Part shown: positions 9,263 through 17,404 of the stretch, one piece after another
How positions within the stretch are numbered: position 1 is the stretch's first letter
Layout: the number at the start of each line of letters is the position of its first letter
Assembly (NCBI RefSeq): GCF_017792025.1
Contig: NZ_CP046956.1
Coordinates: 124,001 to 188,000 of the forward strand
Reading direction: 5' to 3'
Length of the DNA stretch: 64,000 nucleotides
Source: Sediminibacillus dalangtanensis
Lineage (GTDB): Bacteria > Bacillota > Bacilli > Bacillales > Amphibacillaceae
The notes under the pieces: model-generated
Told to the model about the DNA's origin: nothing
What the model saw: only the letters and a program-made list of their open reading frames with translations
Database searches by the model: none
Position numbers and translations under genes: made by a program

Positions 9263-9418
9263 ATGAATTCTTTTGACTTTCCACTTTGGGTCACTTTGTT
9301 GGGGAATTTCGGTTTTCCTATCGCAGTCACTGTTTATTTGTTCTTTCGCTTTGAACGAAAAATTGAAAATCTGGAGACAGTGATTAACGAGCTCTCGACC
9401 AAGCTATCCCAGAAGTAG
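9263..9418 (+). CDS. yvrJ: YvrJ-family small membrane protein, copy 1
   Basis: A 51-residue protein: one hydrophobic segment containing the family signature GNFGFPIAVTVYLFFRFE, then an amphipathic coiled-coil tail (KIENLETVINELSTKL). YvrJ proteins are encoded next to sigO/rsoA in B. subtilis and belong to the SigO-controlled set; molecular role unknown. ATG 9263 is chosen because AGGGAGG (9248-9254) is eight bases away; ATG 9257 is too close. A second, isolated copy lies at 45288. Confidence 0.85.
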   Translation: MNSFDFPLWVTLLGNFGFPIAVTVYLFFRFERKIENLETVINELSTKLSQK

Positions 9419-9461
9419 AGATGCTCATCCCGTTTTCAGGAAAACAGGAAGGGGGGATTAG

Positions 9462-10088
9462 TTGGTGAAAGAACGTGAAGATCCCTGTGCGTCCGAGGTA
9501 AAGAAATATATAGATGAACATCAGGAGTTCCTTAACAACACGATTGTCTCCGCTTTTTTGAAAGAGAAGGATAACTACCAGTTGTTTGTCCAGACCATTT
9601 GTTATCCATCCCATGCCAACACGAAAAAGTTAGATGATAAATTCCGCGCCTACTACTTTAATATCAGGCTGACCACTTATCTCTCTAATACCCTACATTT
9701 CAATGCCATAAATTATGATAAAAAATACAAAAATGTGAAAATGCGCAATCAGCTCATTCTTGACTCCCCTCTAACAGATGATTCCGAATACACGTTAAAA
9801 GATGTTATCGAAGACAAACAGCAGGAGTCCAGCCTGGAAGCAGTATTCTCCACTGGGCGGAATTATACGCTTGAGGATCTGGTCGTTGATGAAAGGCTGT
9901 ATCAGGCCATCACCAAATTGACAGAGAACCAGAAAAAAATTCTCAACTTGGCCTATGTACACGAGCTTAGTGACACGGAAATAGCTGCAGTTCTAAAAAA
10001 ATCCCAACAAGCTGTGTCTAAAAGCCATAAAAAAGCCCTTAAAAAACTGCGAAGGACTCTGAACGAGAAGGATGACCTTGTAAAATGA
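9462..10088 (+). CDS. sigO: SigO-like sigma factor subunit (YvrI)
   Basis: A 208-residue protein with a clear sigma region 4 near the C-terminus (LTENQKKILNLAYVHELSDTEIAAVLKKSQ..., a -35-recognising HTH) and a divergent N-terminal half. B. subtilis SigO needs RsoA to direct transcription of the oxalate decarboxylase region (oxdC-yvrL) and yvrJ. The start is TTG 9462 or GTG 9465 after GAAGGGGGG. No oxdC or yvrL gene is present nearby, so the regulon here is unknown. A generic ECF sigma factor is the alternative reading. Confidence 0.75.
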   Translation: MVKEREDPCASEVKKYIDEHQEFLNNTIVSAFLKEKDNYQLFVQTICYPSHANTKKLDDKFRAYYFNIRLTTYLSNTLHFNAINYDKKYKNVKMRNQLILDSPLTDDSEYTLKDVIEDKQQESSLEAVFSTGRNYTLEDLVVDERLYQAITKLTENQKKILNLAYVHELSDTEIAAVLKKSQQAVSKSHKKALKKLRRTLNEKDDLVK

Positions 10089-10109
10089 AAAGGAAGTGGA
10101 TGGATTTTG

Positions 10110-10265
10110 TTGAATCAATATAATAACTTCCCCTCTTGGGATTCCAACTGCAAAAGGATGCGATTGGAAAACAGCCAGGAGGGGAAGGTAATACTGACCT
10201 TGAAAAAGGGGACGAGTTGCTATGTGCGTCATGCACAGGACGAGTCCTCTTCTTTTATGGCTTGA
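10110..10265 (+). CDS. Hypothetical 51-aa protein after sigO
   Basis: A 51-codon frame, MNQYNNFPSWDSNCKRMRLE..., begins with TTG about ten bases after AGGAAGTGG and follows sigO by 21 bases. The product is soluble, with strand-like segments (GKVILTLKKGTSCYVRHA). No family recognised; it could be a small regulator of the sigma factor or a chance frame. Confidence 0.35.
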   Translation: MNQYNNFPSWDSNCKRMRLENSQEGKVILTLKKGTSCYVRHAQDESSSFMA

Positions 10266-10314
10266 CAATATTTTTACAAGGTTAGGGAATACTTCAGATG
10301 AAAGGTTTAATTGT

Positions 10315-10344
10315 TTTACAAAGCGATCTTAACTGGGGTATAAT
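10315..10344 (+). promoter_or_regulatory. tcyABC promoter
   Basis: TTTACA (10315-10320) and TATAAT (10339-10344) are 18 bases apart, 45 bases upstream of tcyA. No S-box or T-box structure is visible between promoter and gene. Confidence 0.6.
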
Positions 10345-10389
10345 CACGTCTGGACAACAATTCCGATAAACATACTGGGGGTTTTCGAT

Positions 10390-11229
10390 ATGAAAAAAAT
10401 AAGTGCATGGCTGGTTATCATCGGCCTAGTTGCTGTTTTGGCAGCATGTGGAAGCAATTCAGAGGGAGATTCCGGGGCCGACGAAAATAATGGCAGCTCG
10501 GACAGTGGCTCTGAATCGTCTGCGTCACTATATGATCAAATCATGGAAGAAGGAGTCATTACGGTAGGCACGGAAGGTACGTATGCACCATTTACCTTCC
10601 ATAATGACGAAGGTGAGTTAACTGGTTATGATGTGGAAGTTATCCGGGAAGTGGCTGACCGGATGGGAATCGATGTGGAATTTGAAGAAACACAATGGGA
10701 TTCCATGTTTGCCGGCCTGAATGCCGAACGCTTTGACGTGATTGCCAATCAGGTCGGCATTGATGAAGAACGTAAACAAAACTATGATTTCTCCAATCCA
10801 TATACGTATTCCTCTGCGGTAGTAGTCGTCCCGAAAGATAACAACAATATCACTTCTTTCGAAGACTTGGAAGGCAAGCAATCCGCACAGTCATTAACGA
10901 GTAATTTCGGAGAAATTGCCGAGGAAAATGGCGCGGAACTTGTCAGCGTCGAAGGTCTGGCGCAATCCATTGAATTGATCAAGCAAGGCAGAGCAGATGT
11001 CACGGTGAACGATAAACTGGCGGTATTGGATTATATCAACCAGCAAGGGGATGAAAGCATCAAAATAGCCGCGGAGCAGGGTGATGCTTCAGAATCTGCC
11101 TTCGCATTCAACAAAGGAAACGAAGAATTAGTCGAGGCTGTCAATAAACAGCTAGAAGCCATGAGAGAAGACGGAACCTTAGCGGAAATCTCCAAAGAAT
11201 GGTTTGGTGAAGATGTCTCTTCTCAATAA
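10390..11229 (+). CDS. tcyA: Cystine ABC transporter substrate-binding lipoprotein (TcyA)
   Basis: Extracytoplasmic solute-binding lipoprotein of 279 residues. A signal peptide with lipobox LAAC (Cys20) is followed by a Ser/Gly/Asp-rich linker and an SBP_bac_3 domain: VGTEGTYAPFTFHN, GYDVEVIREVADRMG, QWDSMFAGLNAERFDV, SAQSLTSN, and the terminal KEWFGEDVS. These match B. subtilis TcyA closely as I remember it. It delivers L-cystine to the permease encoded downstream. First gene of a three-gene operon. Confidence 0.9.
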   Translation: MKKISAWLVIIGLVAVLAACGSNSEGDSGADENNGSSDSGSESSASLYDQIMEEGVITVGTEGTYAPFTFHNDEGELTGYDVEVIREVADRMGIDVEFEETQWDSMFAGLNAERFDVIANQVGIDEERKQNYDFSNPYTYSSAVVVVPKDNNNITSFEDLEGKQSAQSLTSNFGEIAEENGAELVSVEGLAQSIELIKQGRADVTVNDKLAVLDYINQQGDESIKIAAEQGDASESAFAFNKGNEELVEAVNKQLEAMREDGTLAEISKEWFGEDVSSQ

Positions 11230-11917
11230 TGTTTTGCTGACCATTACAGCAGACATGGGGGGCTGGGAGCTGTTTAAAAACTCCCTGCTCCCGATGATCA
11301 CCGGGGGGATTAAATACACCATCCCTCTAACGCTGATTTCCTTTGCAGTAGGAATAGTACTGGCTTTGTTGACCGCGATGATGCGGCTGTCCAATTCCCG
11401 GTTTTTAAGGGCGCCTGCCATCGCTTATGTGTCCGCAATCAGAGGGACACCTATGCTGGTGCAGCTGTTCATCGTGTTTTATGGGATGCCCAGCCTAAAT
11501 ATAACGATTGATCCGTTTCCGAGTGCGATTATCGCTTTTTCCTTGAATGTAGGGGCCTATGCATCTGAAATTATCCGTGCATCTATTTTATCGATTCCAA
11601 AAGGCCAATGGGAAGCAGGTTATACAGTCGGCATGTCCCATTCTACTACCTTAAAGCGGATCATTCTTCCACAGGCGGCAAGAGTCTCCATTCCACCGCT
11701 GTCCAACACGTTTATCAGCCTGGTCAAAGATACGTCGCTGGCCTCGTTGATTCTGGTAACCGAGCTGTTTCGCCGGGCGCAGGAGATAGCTGCGAGGACG
11801 TACGACTTCATGCTGATATATGTGGAAGCCGCAATTTTGTATTGGGTGATCTGTTTCTTGCTGTCACTCGTCCAGGAAGCAATCGAAAGACGACTTTCGC
11901 GTTACACGGCAAGGTAG
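11213..11917 (+). CDS. tcyB: Cystine ABC transporter permease (TcyB)
   Basis: Integral membrane permease of 234 residues from ATG 11213, the same length as B. subtilis TcyB; TTG 11204 is possible too. Several transmembrane helices and the coupling (EAA) loop EAGYTVGMSHSTTLKRIILP-type segment near residues 135-155 mark it as a polar amino acid permease of the HisM/GlnP group. The gene overlaps the end of tcyA by 17 bases, implying translational coupling. Confidence 0.9.
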   Translation: MSLLNNVLLTITADMGGWELFKNSLLPMITGGIKYTIPLTLISFAVGIVLALLTAMMRLSNSRFLRAPAIAYVSAIRGTPMLVQLFIVFYGMPSLNITIDPFPSAIIAFSLNVGAYASEIIRASILSIPKGQWEAGYTVGMSHSTTLKRIILPQAARVSIPPLSNTFISLVKDTSLASLILVTELFRRAQEIAARTYDFMLIYVEAAILYWVICFLLSLVQEAIERRLSRYTAR

Positions 11918-11933
11918 AGAGGAAGGTTGAGCA

Positions 11934-12680
11934 ATGTATTTATCAATAAAGGGATTATCGAAATCCTTTGGCGAATTAGAGGTGCTGAAGGATATTGATG
12001 TCAGCGTGGAAAAAGGCAAAGTATTGACGATCATGGGACCATCCGGTTCCGGGAAAACGACACTGCTTCGCTGTTTGAACGCCCTGGAAGAGCCGAGCGG
12101 CGGTGTTTTCACCTTTGAAGATGGTTTTAGTCTTGATTTTGGCAAGAAAGTGAGTAAACAAGACTGGCTGCGGTTAAGAAGGAAATCAGGTATGGTTTTT
12201 CAGTCATATAATTTGTTCCCGCACAAAACGGCATTGGAAAATGTGACAGAAGGGCCGATCATTGTTCAAAAGCGCGAAAAAAACCAGGTTCAGGAGATGG
12301 CAGAACGGCTGCTTGCCAAAGTCGGCCTGAGAGATAAAATGCACTTGTATCCACATCAACTTTCCGGCGGACAACAACAGCGGGTCGGGATTGCCCGTGC
12401 TTTAGCCATCGAACCGGAACTGATGCTGTTCGATGAACCAACTTCCGCTCTCGATCCGGAATTAATCGGAGAAGTACTGGGAGTCATCAAAGAGCTGGCC
12501 AATGAAGGCTGGACAATGGTGATTGTCACACACGAGGTACAATTCGCGGAACAGGTTTCCGATGAAGTGTTGTTCATGGACGGTGGCTACATTATTGAAC
12601 AGGGACCTCCTAAGCAGGTATTGAAAGAACCGAAGGAGCAAAGAACACAGCAATTCTTGCAGCGGATCCTCAACCCTTAA
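11934..12680 (+). CDS. tcyC: Cystine ABC transporter ATP-binding protein (TcyC)
   Basis: ATPase subunit of 248 residues with Walker [11 protein letters not shown]-loop [12 protein letters not shown], signature LSGGQQQR, Walker [13 protein letters not shown] and the switch histidine in VTHE. Sits 16 bases after tcyB and ends the operon before a strong terminator. It powers import of cystine through TcyB at the inner face of the membrane. Confidence 0.92.
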   Translation: MYLSIKGLSKSFGELEVLKDIDVSVEKGKVLTIMGPSGSGKTTLLRCLNALEEPSGGVFTFEDGFSLDFGKKVSKQDWLRLRRKSGMVFQSYNLFPHKTALENVTEGPIIVQKREKNQVQEMAERLLAKVGLRDKMHLYPHQLSGGQQQRVGIARALAIEPELMLFDEPTSALDPELIGEVLGVIKELANEGWTMVIVTHEVQFAEQVSDEVLFMDGGYIIEQGPPKQVLKEPKEQRTQQFLQRILNP

Positions 12681-12684
12681 ATGC

Positions 12685-12720
12685 AACATCCAGTCTTTAC
12701 ATGGACTGGATGTTTTTTTA
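12685..12720 (+). terminator. Terminator of tcyABC
   Basis: ACATCCAGTC and GACTGGATGT form a perfect stem followed by a run of T. Confidence 0.9.
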
Positions 12721-12873
12721 TACGGGCATTTGTTTAGACGATAGGCTTTCATAAGTGCGTGAAAAGTGAACTCCAACGCATGAGCAGACTTCTGCTTGAC
12801 TGATTGCAGGTTAAACGACACAATAAAAGATAGAATAAGTAAAAAGTATTGTAAAGCCTAGGAAGTGATAGTA

Positions 12874-13761
12874 ATGAACGAAAAAAAGAGAAACATAATC
12901 GAGGCTTCCATTGCGCTTTTTGCTGAAAAGGGGTTCTATGCTACCTCCGTTCAGGAAATTGTCGATAAAAGCAATTTATCCAAAGGATCGTTTTATCTCC
13001 ACTTTCGTTCCAAGGACGAATTAATGCTCCGTATATTCGAATACTATTACGATTTGATGAATACCAAAGTGGAAGAAGTCAGGCAGGAAAATCTACCGCC
13101 AAAAGAAAGTTTCATCAAACAAATCCGTATTCAATTGGAAGAAATTCTAAAACATAAAGATTTTATCATCACCCAGTTTCGAGAACAGACCATATCCCTC
13201 AATGAGGAGTTATTTGAGTTTATAAGACAGAAAGATATCGAAATCAAGCGTTGGTATGAGCAAAATTTGTTAAATATGTACGGGAATCGAGCAGAAACAT
13301 ATGTTGTCGATTTGGGTGTTATTGTCGAGGGGATGCTGTCGAATTATATGCAATTGAGCATCAAGTACGATGTCGAACTTGACTTTCATAAAATGGCCGT
13401 CTTCCTTGTCCGGCGTTTGGATGATATCGTCAAAGGTATTTTTGAGAGTGGGGAAGAGCCGTTGATCACAAAGGAGCAACTGCTGGAATCCACAAAACAT
13501 ATGAAACTACCGCCGGACTCTGTTAAACAGGAAATGGAAAAAAACTTACTGGAAATGCAGGAGGTTGTCAATCAATTGGATATCGATTCTGCTAAGGCGA
13601 CGGAACTCCAAGGTGTGATCGACTATTTGTCATCAGAAATGAGAAAAGCCGAGCCTAAAAAGTTTTTAATCCAGGGTTTGCTGGCAAATTTTAAAGGGAT
13701 AAGCGAACTGGATGAGATCCGGCATCGTATAGCCGAGTGTCTGCAAATACGATTGCTGTGA
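12874..13761 (+). CDS. TetR-family regulator, YerO-like, copy 1
   Basis: A 295-residue regulator: N-terminal TetR HTH (IIEASIALFAEKGFYATSVQ..., KSNLSKGSFYLHFRSKDEL, residues about 6-50) and an unusually long C-terminal ligand domain ending in a helical tail. Length and HTH resemble B. subtilis YerO, repressor of the efflux gene swrC. Its paralogue at 40964 has the same architecture. No transporter adjoins it here, so the target is unknown. ATG 12874 follows AGGAAGTGA; a GTG/ATA context upstream is not used. Confidence 0.8.
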   Translation: MNEKKRNIIEASIALFAEKGFYATSVQEIVDKSNLSKGSFYLHFRSKDELMLRIFEYYYDLMNTKVEEVRQENLPPKESFIKQIRIQLEEILKHKDFIITQFREQTISLNEELFEFIRQKDIEIKRWYEQNLLNMYGNRAETYVVDLGVIVEGMLSNYMQLSIKYDVELDFHKMAVFLVRRLDDIVKGIFESGEEPLITKEQLLESTKHMKLPPDSVKQEMEKNLLEMQEVVNQLDIDSAKATELQGVIDYLSSEMRKAEPKKFLIQGLLANFKGISELDEIRHRIAECLQIRLL

Positions 13762-13785
13762 AAGGTGCAACTAGCAAGAGGTAAT

Positions 13786-13835
13786 AAAAAACACTGTACG
13801 GGGAGTCAGCTGTTCCTGTACAGTGTTTTCATTTT
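13786..13835. terminator. Bidirectional terminator
   Basis: AAAAACACTGTAC and GTACAGTGTTTTC form the stem between the convergent TetR and YjzC genes. Confidence 0.8.
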
Positions 13836-13852
13836 GGCAGTTGTAATTCATT

Positions 13853-14038
13853 TTAAGAAGTTTTTTTCCAATACACTGCTTTGTGGGAGGTTGGGGACGG
13901 TGGAAACTGTTCCCCTTCCTCGACATTGATTTCTGTGTCGTCTTGTTGGGAAGCGTCGTCTTCATTGACAAATCCGTCTACTTTGTACTTTCCTGTTTCA
14001 GGTACGTTTTCTCCAGTTTTTAAACGGTTTTCAGCCAT
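13853..14038 (-). CDS. yjzC: YjzC-family small protein
   Basis: A 61-residue soluble protein with the family pattern: N-terminal NRLKTGENVPETGKYKVDGF, acidic centre (DDASQQDDTEINVEEG) and C-terminal FPPSPTSHKAVYWKK. YjzC-like proteins are common in Bacillaceae, function unknown. GGAGGTG precedes ATG 14038. Confidence 0.85.
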   Translation of the reverse strand: MAENRLKTGENVPETGKYKVDGFVNEDDASQQDDTEINVEEGEQFPPSPTSHKAVYWKKTS

Positions 14039-14167
14039 TCTCTACACCTCCGTTGGATTTTTTGATAAGCTTGTACTGCTTTTCAAGTACACTAAACTAT
14101 TTCACCAGTGGTGTTGAAATAAACTTTTTTGGCTGAATGTTACGCAAATGTAATGGCCGTCAATTAC

Positions 14168-14623
14168 TCATCGTTCTGATAAACCAAGCCACTTTTTAAG
14201 CCTCGACTTTATCCCCCGTGAGCTGTCTGCTGCTCCGGAGGCTGGAGTCTCTTCTTCCTTCTCGATAAAGATTGTCTCACGGTCTACTGCAGCTTTACTC
14301 GTTAAAATAATCCCGATATCTGTCTCAGCCTGTTTATTCGTAACCGCTGTATAGTGGATGTTATGCTGACGTGCCAGCTTTTTGTATTCTTTAAAGAAAC
14401 GGGAACTGATTTTTCCATTCAGCAATAACCTTGCATCCGGATTTGTATCCATCTCAGCTGCTAATTCCTCGAGCCCTTTTTGTTGCATGACCTGAGATTT
14501 TTTTAGTGCGAGCAGAATCCTTTCTCTTAACGTGCCTAAGTACCGTTTTCGCTCGGCCGGCTTTGTTTGCTTTGTGCCGTACATTCCTTCTTCTAGATAA
14601 TTGTCTAAGTTTTTCTTGTTCAT
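14168..14623 (-). CDS. yueI: YueI-family protein (DUF1694)
   Basis: Cytoplasmic protein of 151 residues related to B. subtilis YueI (DUF1694): N-terminal NLDNYLEEGMYGTKQTKPAE, then a conserved core (YLGTLRERILLALKKSQVM, LLLNGKISSRFFKEYKKLA). The C-terminal 30 residues are a basic, low-complexity extension. The start is ATG 14623 with AAGGAG seven bases upstream. Function unknown. Confidence 0.8.
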   Translation of the reverse strand: MNKKNLDNYLEEGMYGTKQTKPAERKRYLGTLRERILLALKKSQVMQQKGLEELAAEMDTNPDARLLLNGKISSRFFKEYKKLARQHNIHYTAVTNKQAETDIGIILTSKAAVDRETIFIEKEEETPASGAADSSRGIKSRLKKWLGLSER

Positions 14624-14798
14624 CCTGATGCTCCTTCTCACGATTGTCTAAGCCTGTCCTGCCCGTCTATCTATTATAAAACGGTGGAAGTTGCTTTTAA
14701 AGTATGGTGGAGATGGGCTTTGCCAGTGTGTTCTCTTCATAGAATGTCCAAATGAAGCATATAGATATTTTGAAAGGGGAGGGGGGAAGCAATCGACG

Positions 14799-15281
14799 AT
14801 ATTTAAAGAATTTCGCCAATTCATCCTGCGTGGAAATGCTGCCGACATGGGAATCGGCATGGTTCTTGGAGCTGCATTTAGCAGTATAGTGGATTCACTG
14901 GTGACGGATGTCCTGCTGCCTCCAATCGGATTGCTCCTTTCCCAAATGAATTTTTCCAACTTGTATATTGTCTTGGGGAGTGGTCGATATGAAACTTTGG
15001 CAGAAGCTCAGGCAGCAGGAGCTGCCACAATCAATTATGGACTGTTCCTTACTTCACTGATACGGTTTCTGATTATTTTTTTCGCTTTGTTTCTGGTCAT
15101 CCGGCAAATGAATCGTTGGAAAAAACTTGATCGACATCCAGGAATGGCCATGCAGAAGAAAGAATGTAATTACTGTCGCATGCCCATACCGATTCACGCC
15201 GTCCGCTGTGCGCATTGCGGATCTGATCTTGTGAAAGTGGAGACAAACGATAGGAAGGAGCCATGGATTCATGTAAAATAG
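14799..15281 (+). CDS. mscL: MscL-type mechanosensitive channel with C-terminal zinc ribbon
   Basis: Large-conductance mechanosensitive channel homologue of about 160 residues. Amphipathic N-terminus FKEFRQFILRGN, TM1 (about 14-45, DMGIGMVLGAAFSSIVDSLV), periplasmic loop, TM2 (about 80-102) and, in place of the usual C-terminal helical bundle, a zinc ribbon with Cys123, Cys126, Cys137 and Cys140 (CNYC...CAHC). MscL proteins normally begin with Met immediately before this FKEF; here that codon is ATA (14799), preceded by ACG, after the purine-rich site GGGGAGGGGGGAAG (14777-14790). The only canonical in-frame start, TTG 14691, would add 36 unrelated residues across that site. It would release solutes on hypo-osmotic shock. 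Confidence 0.78.
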   Translation: MFKEFRQFILRGNAADMGIGMVLGAAFSSIVDSLVTDVLLPPIGLLLSQMNFSNLYIVLGSGRYETLAEAQAAGAATINYGLFLTSLIRFLIIFFALFLVIRQMNRWKKLDRHPGMAMQKKECNYCRMPIPIHAVRCAHCGSDLVKVETNDRKEPWIHVK

Positions 15282-15295
15282 TCAAACAACGAGGC

Positions 15296-15330
15296 TGAGA
15301 CAAAGCATAGTGACCATCAAAAAAAACGTT
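15296..15330 (+). repeat. Partial terminator-associated repeat unit
   Basis: GAGACAAAGCATAGTGACCA is the left part of a unit found also at 30434, 44962 and, inverted, at 18545-18570 and 16055-16080; here it lacks the ACCGAACGA hairpin. Confidence 0.5.
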
Positions 15331-15353
15331 CTAGCCTTCTTTTGAATCGTGCA

Positions 15354-15495
15354 CATCTCCACTCCGGCAAGGTACTTCGCTTTCCGCGGGCACGGCTTCA
15401 GCTAACTTGGTAAAGAAAATCGCTATACCAAGTGGATCTTCAGCTCGCGCTCTTCCCGCTGGAGTCTACATACCTTGCCTCCGTTGGAGTGAGAT
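15354..15495. repeat. MITE-like element with terminal inverted repeats, full copy
   Basis: The left end ATCTCCACTCCGGCAAGGTA (15355-15374) matches the inverted right end TACCTTGCC...GGAGTGAGAT (15471-15495). Between them are an inner hairpin (ACTTGGT...ACCAAGT) and GC-rich segments. No coding capacity. A left-end fragment recurs at 45077. Size and structure suit a non-autonomous mobile element. Confidence 0.65.
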
Positions 15496-15569
15496 ATTTC
15501 CCCTGCTGGTGTGGTTTCCGTTTTTGCTTCGTCCCTACATTTGAAAATACCAGGGGTACTTCTTTATCA

Positions 15570-15812
15570 TTGTATAGGAAATAATACATTTTAACTGTCT
15601 AGGGATCATTATTGGCTGAAACAGCCACGTCCAGCTCCAGCGCCTACCCCCCTCGAGGTCTTAAGCCCACCCTCTGTGTGGCATAAAGCGCCACGCCGAA
15701 GCTGTTCTTAAGCTTGTCGGAGGCCCAAACGATGTGGGTTATGCAGGCGTTGCCACAGGACGTGGCGGCTCTAGCCTGTACTCCTTTAAACAGGCGCTTG
15801 CGCTTTTGTCCT
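15570..15812 (-). repeat. Long foldable repeat (family A), copy 1
   Basis: About 240 bases nearly identical to copies at 18115 and 30519 and, in its core, at 48263. The ends pair (AGCCACGTCC with GGACGTGGCGGCT), followed inward by CAGCGCCT with AGGCGTTG and CTTAAG/CTTAAG stems, giving one large nested stem-loop. All four copies have the same orientation in this window. No open frame is conserved. Confidence 0.75.
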
Positions 15813-16188
15813 TTTTATGCAGTTAGAATGCACACACTCCCATTGCCGAAAAATAAAGGAAACTCCCCATCCTGATTTTTAATCTCGCCAAAAATGAGTT
15901 TGTTATCGCTGTTTTTTATTGTTTTGAAAAGCTGTTTAGGTACTCATCAAACAATAGAAGAAAACGGCTTTATTCATACATATCTGATCATGTGGAAATC
16001 CGAACACGAAAACGGAGCGGTACGAAGCACTCATTTAGAATTCGTTCGGTTTTTGCTTTGGTGACTACGCTTTTGTCTTGGCCACATTCTGTATCTGTTA
16101 GCTGTGAATAGTTGTTCTTCCAATTCACTTTACAGGTTACAGATTATGTCCTTGTTATCGGAATAGCACACGTCCCGGGCAAGCGTGT
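15813..16188. other. Gene-poor segment with degenerate remnants
   Basis: No supported gene. An imperfect inverted repeat (GCTGTTTTTTATTG near 15909 and its partner near 15945-15967) precedes a short plus-strand stretch at about 15983-16020 encoding SDHVEIRTRKRSG, similar to DYVEIRPRKRSD encoded at about 18408-18452 on the minus strand. An inverted copy of the ATTCGTTCGGTTTTT/GGTGACTACGCTTTTGTC unit lies at about 16035-16085. Confidence 0.4.
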
Positions 16189-16347
16189 TTATTTTTCCGA
16201 TTTATTTTGTTCCTGGCGTTTATTCGCTTTTTTCATTCTTTCCATTGCTTCCATGTCTTCTGAGTCGGCCAGCTCATAGGAAAATTCGACTTCTTCTGTT
16301 TTCTCGATATTCTTTAGTGCTTTCCTGGCTTGTTTATTTTCGTCCAT
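16189..16347 (-). CDS. YfhD-like small protein (52 aa)
   Basis: A 52-residue charged, helical protein: MDENKQARKALKNIEKTEE, then VEFSYELADSEDMEAMERMKKANKRQ. The segment EFSYELADSEDMEA..R..ANKR matches the YfhD family pattern of Bacillaceae. ATG 16347 is set by AAAGGATGG upstream; a longer frame to 16449 lacks a site. Function unknown. Confidence 0.65.
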   Translation of the reverse strand: MDENKQARKALKNIEKTEEVEFSYELADSEDMEAMERMKKANKRQEQNKSEK

Positions 16348-16567
16348 TACATACCATCCTTTCTGAAAAGGGATAAGGAATCTTCCTCTTCCTTCATAAT
16401 ATGGAAAAGACAACAGCATCCTATTCATATAGCGGATAAATAGAGACATATATTCCGGCTGAGTTGTGGCAAAGCCTTTACTCTGAGATTTATTTTGCCA
16501 AAAACATGGAGGAATTTCAGAGGGGGTAGTTGTATGTAATTTTCTTTTTTCTCTAAATCCGAAAGAA

Positions 16568-16601
16568 AAATCACCAGCATTTTACGAATGCTGGTGATTT
16601 T
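16568..16601. terminator. Hairpin terminator
   Basis: AAATCACCAGCATT and AATGCTGGTGATTTT form a perfect stem; on the minus strand it terminates the 53-aa gene and CBS gene. Confidence 0.75.
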
Positions 16602-16640
16602 CTCGAATCCTGGGTTTGTGACCCGCTCGTCCATACTTGT

Positions 16641-16802
16641 TTACTGTTGAAAGTCATCCGGATTCTTTTCCTGGTTCTTTTTATTGTTGCTTTCAACTTC
16701 ACGTTCAGGATCGGGGTCTTTATTGGGATCCTTCCGTTTCTTTTCTTGTTCTGGTGAATTGTTTTCATGATTGTCGAATAGTTTGTCTTTATTTTCAGCC
16801 AT
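16641..16802 (-). CDS. Small hydrophilic protein (53 aa)
   Basis: A 53-residue, highly charged, presumably disordered protein (MAENKDKLFDNHENNSPEQE..., rich in K, D, N, E, P). GAGGTG lies seven bases before ATG 16802. It follows the CBS gene by 15 bases on the same strand, so probably co-transcribed. No family recognised; small hydrophilic proteins like this are frequent in stress-regulated Bacillaceae operons. Confidence 0.65.
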   Translation of the reverse strand: MAENKDKLFDNHENNSPEQEKKRKDPNKDPDPEREVESNNKKNQEKNPDDFQQ

Positions 16803-16817
16803 TATCGGACACCTCAC

Positions 16818-17240
16818 TTATCCATTGCTCGATTTTTTGATTTCGCCTAAAGCATCTTCAGCGGATTGTTCCTTGTTGGAGACAGCCAAATCACCTAGAG
16901 AAACAACCCCTTTGATTTTTCTGTCCTCAGCAACGATCAGTCGTTTAATCTGGTGATCTTGCATGAGGCGCGAAGCTTCTTCCACCTGCATATTAGGAAG
17001 TGCTGTAATGACTTTTTCGGTCATGATTTGTTCAGCCGAAACGCCATTCGATTTGAAATCCTTGGCCAGTCCTTTGCGTACAATATCACGGTCGGTCACT
17101 ACGCCGACAAGCTTGTCTTCATCTACAATAGGAAGGAAACCGACATCGCGTGCATCCATTTCCTGCGCTAACGATTCTAAGCTGTCACCAGGTTTAGCTT
17201 TTGTTACATTGTCTGTCATTACTTCCCGAACAGTTGTCAT
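16818..17240 (-). CDS. Two-CBS-domain protein (YhcV-like)
   Basis: A 140-residue cytoplasmic protein made of two CBS domains (about 8-60 and 72-128): VREVMTDNV..., GFLPIVDEDKLVGVVTDRDIV, then IMTEKVI..., IKRLIVAEDRKIKGVVSLGDLA. CBS pairs bind adenine nucleotides and often act as energy or stress sensors. Length and layout fit B. subtilis YhcV. AGGAGG precedes ATG 17240. Confidence 0.88.
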   Translation of the reverse strand: MTTVREVMTDNVTKAKPGDSLESLAQEMDARDVGFLPIVDEDKLVGVVTDRDIVRKGLAKDFKSNGVSAEQIMTEKVITALPNMQVEEASRLMQDHQIKRLIVAEDRKIKGVVSLGDLAVSNKEQSAEDALGEIKKSSNG

Positions 17241-17404
17241 AAGCTAATCCTCCTTTTGTTTAGGAACTGACGTATAGTTATCAATATCCTTTATCGAGCA
17301 ATACAAAACATCATCTTATAAGTAGGAAATGTATCCCCAAGGTGCATATCTTTTATTTGTAACGGGAACAGCACAAGGAGATCATTACTAAAAGGAGGAT
17401 GACA

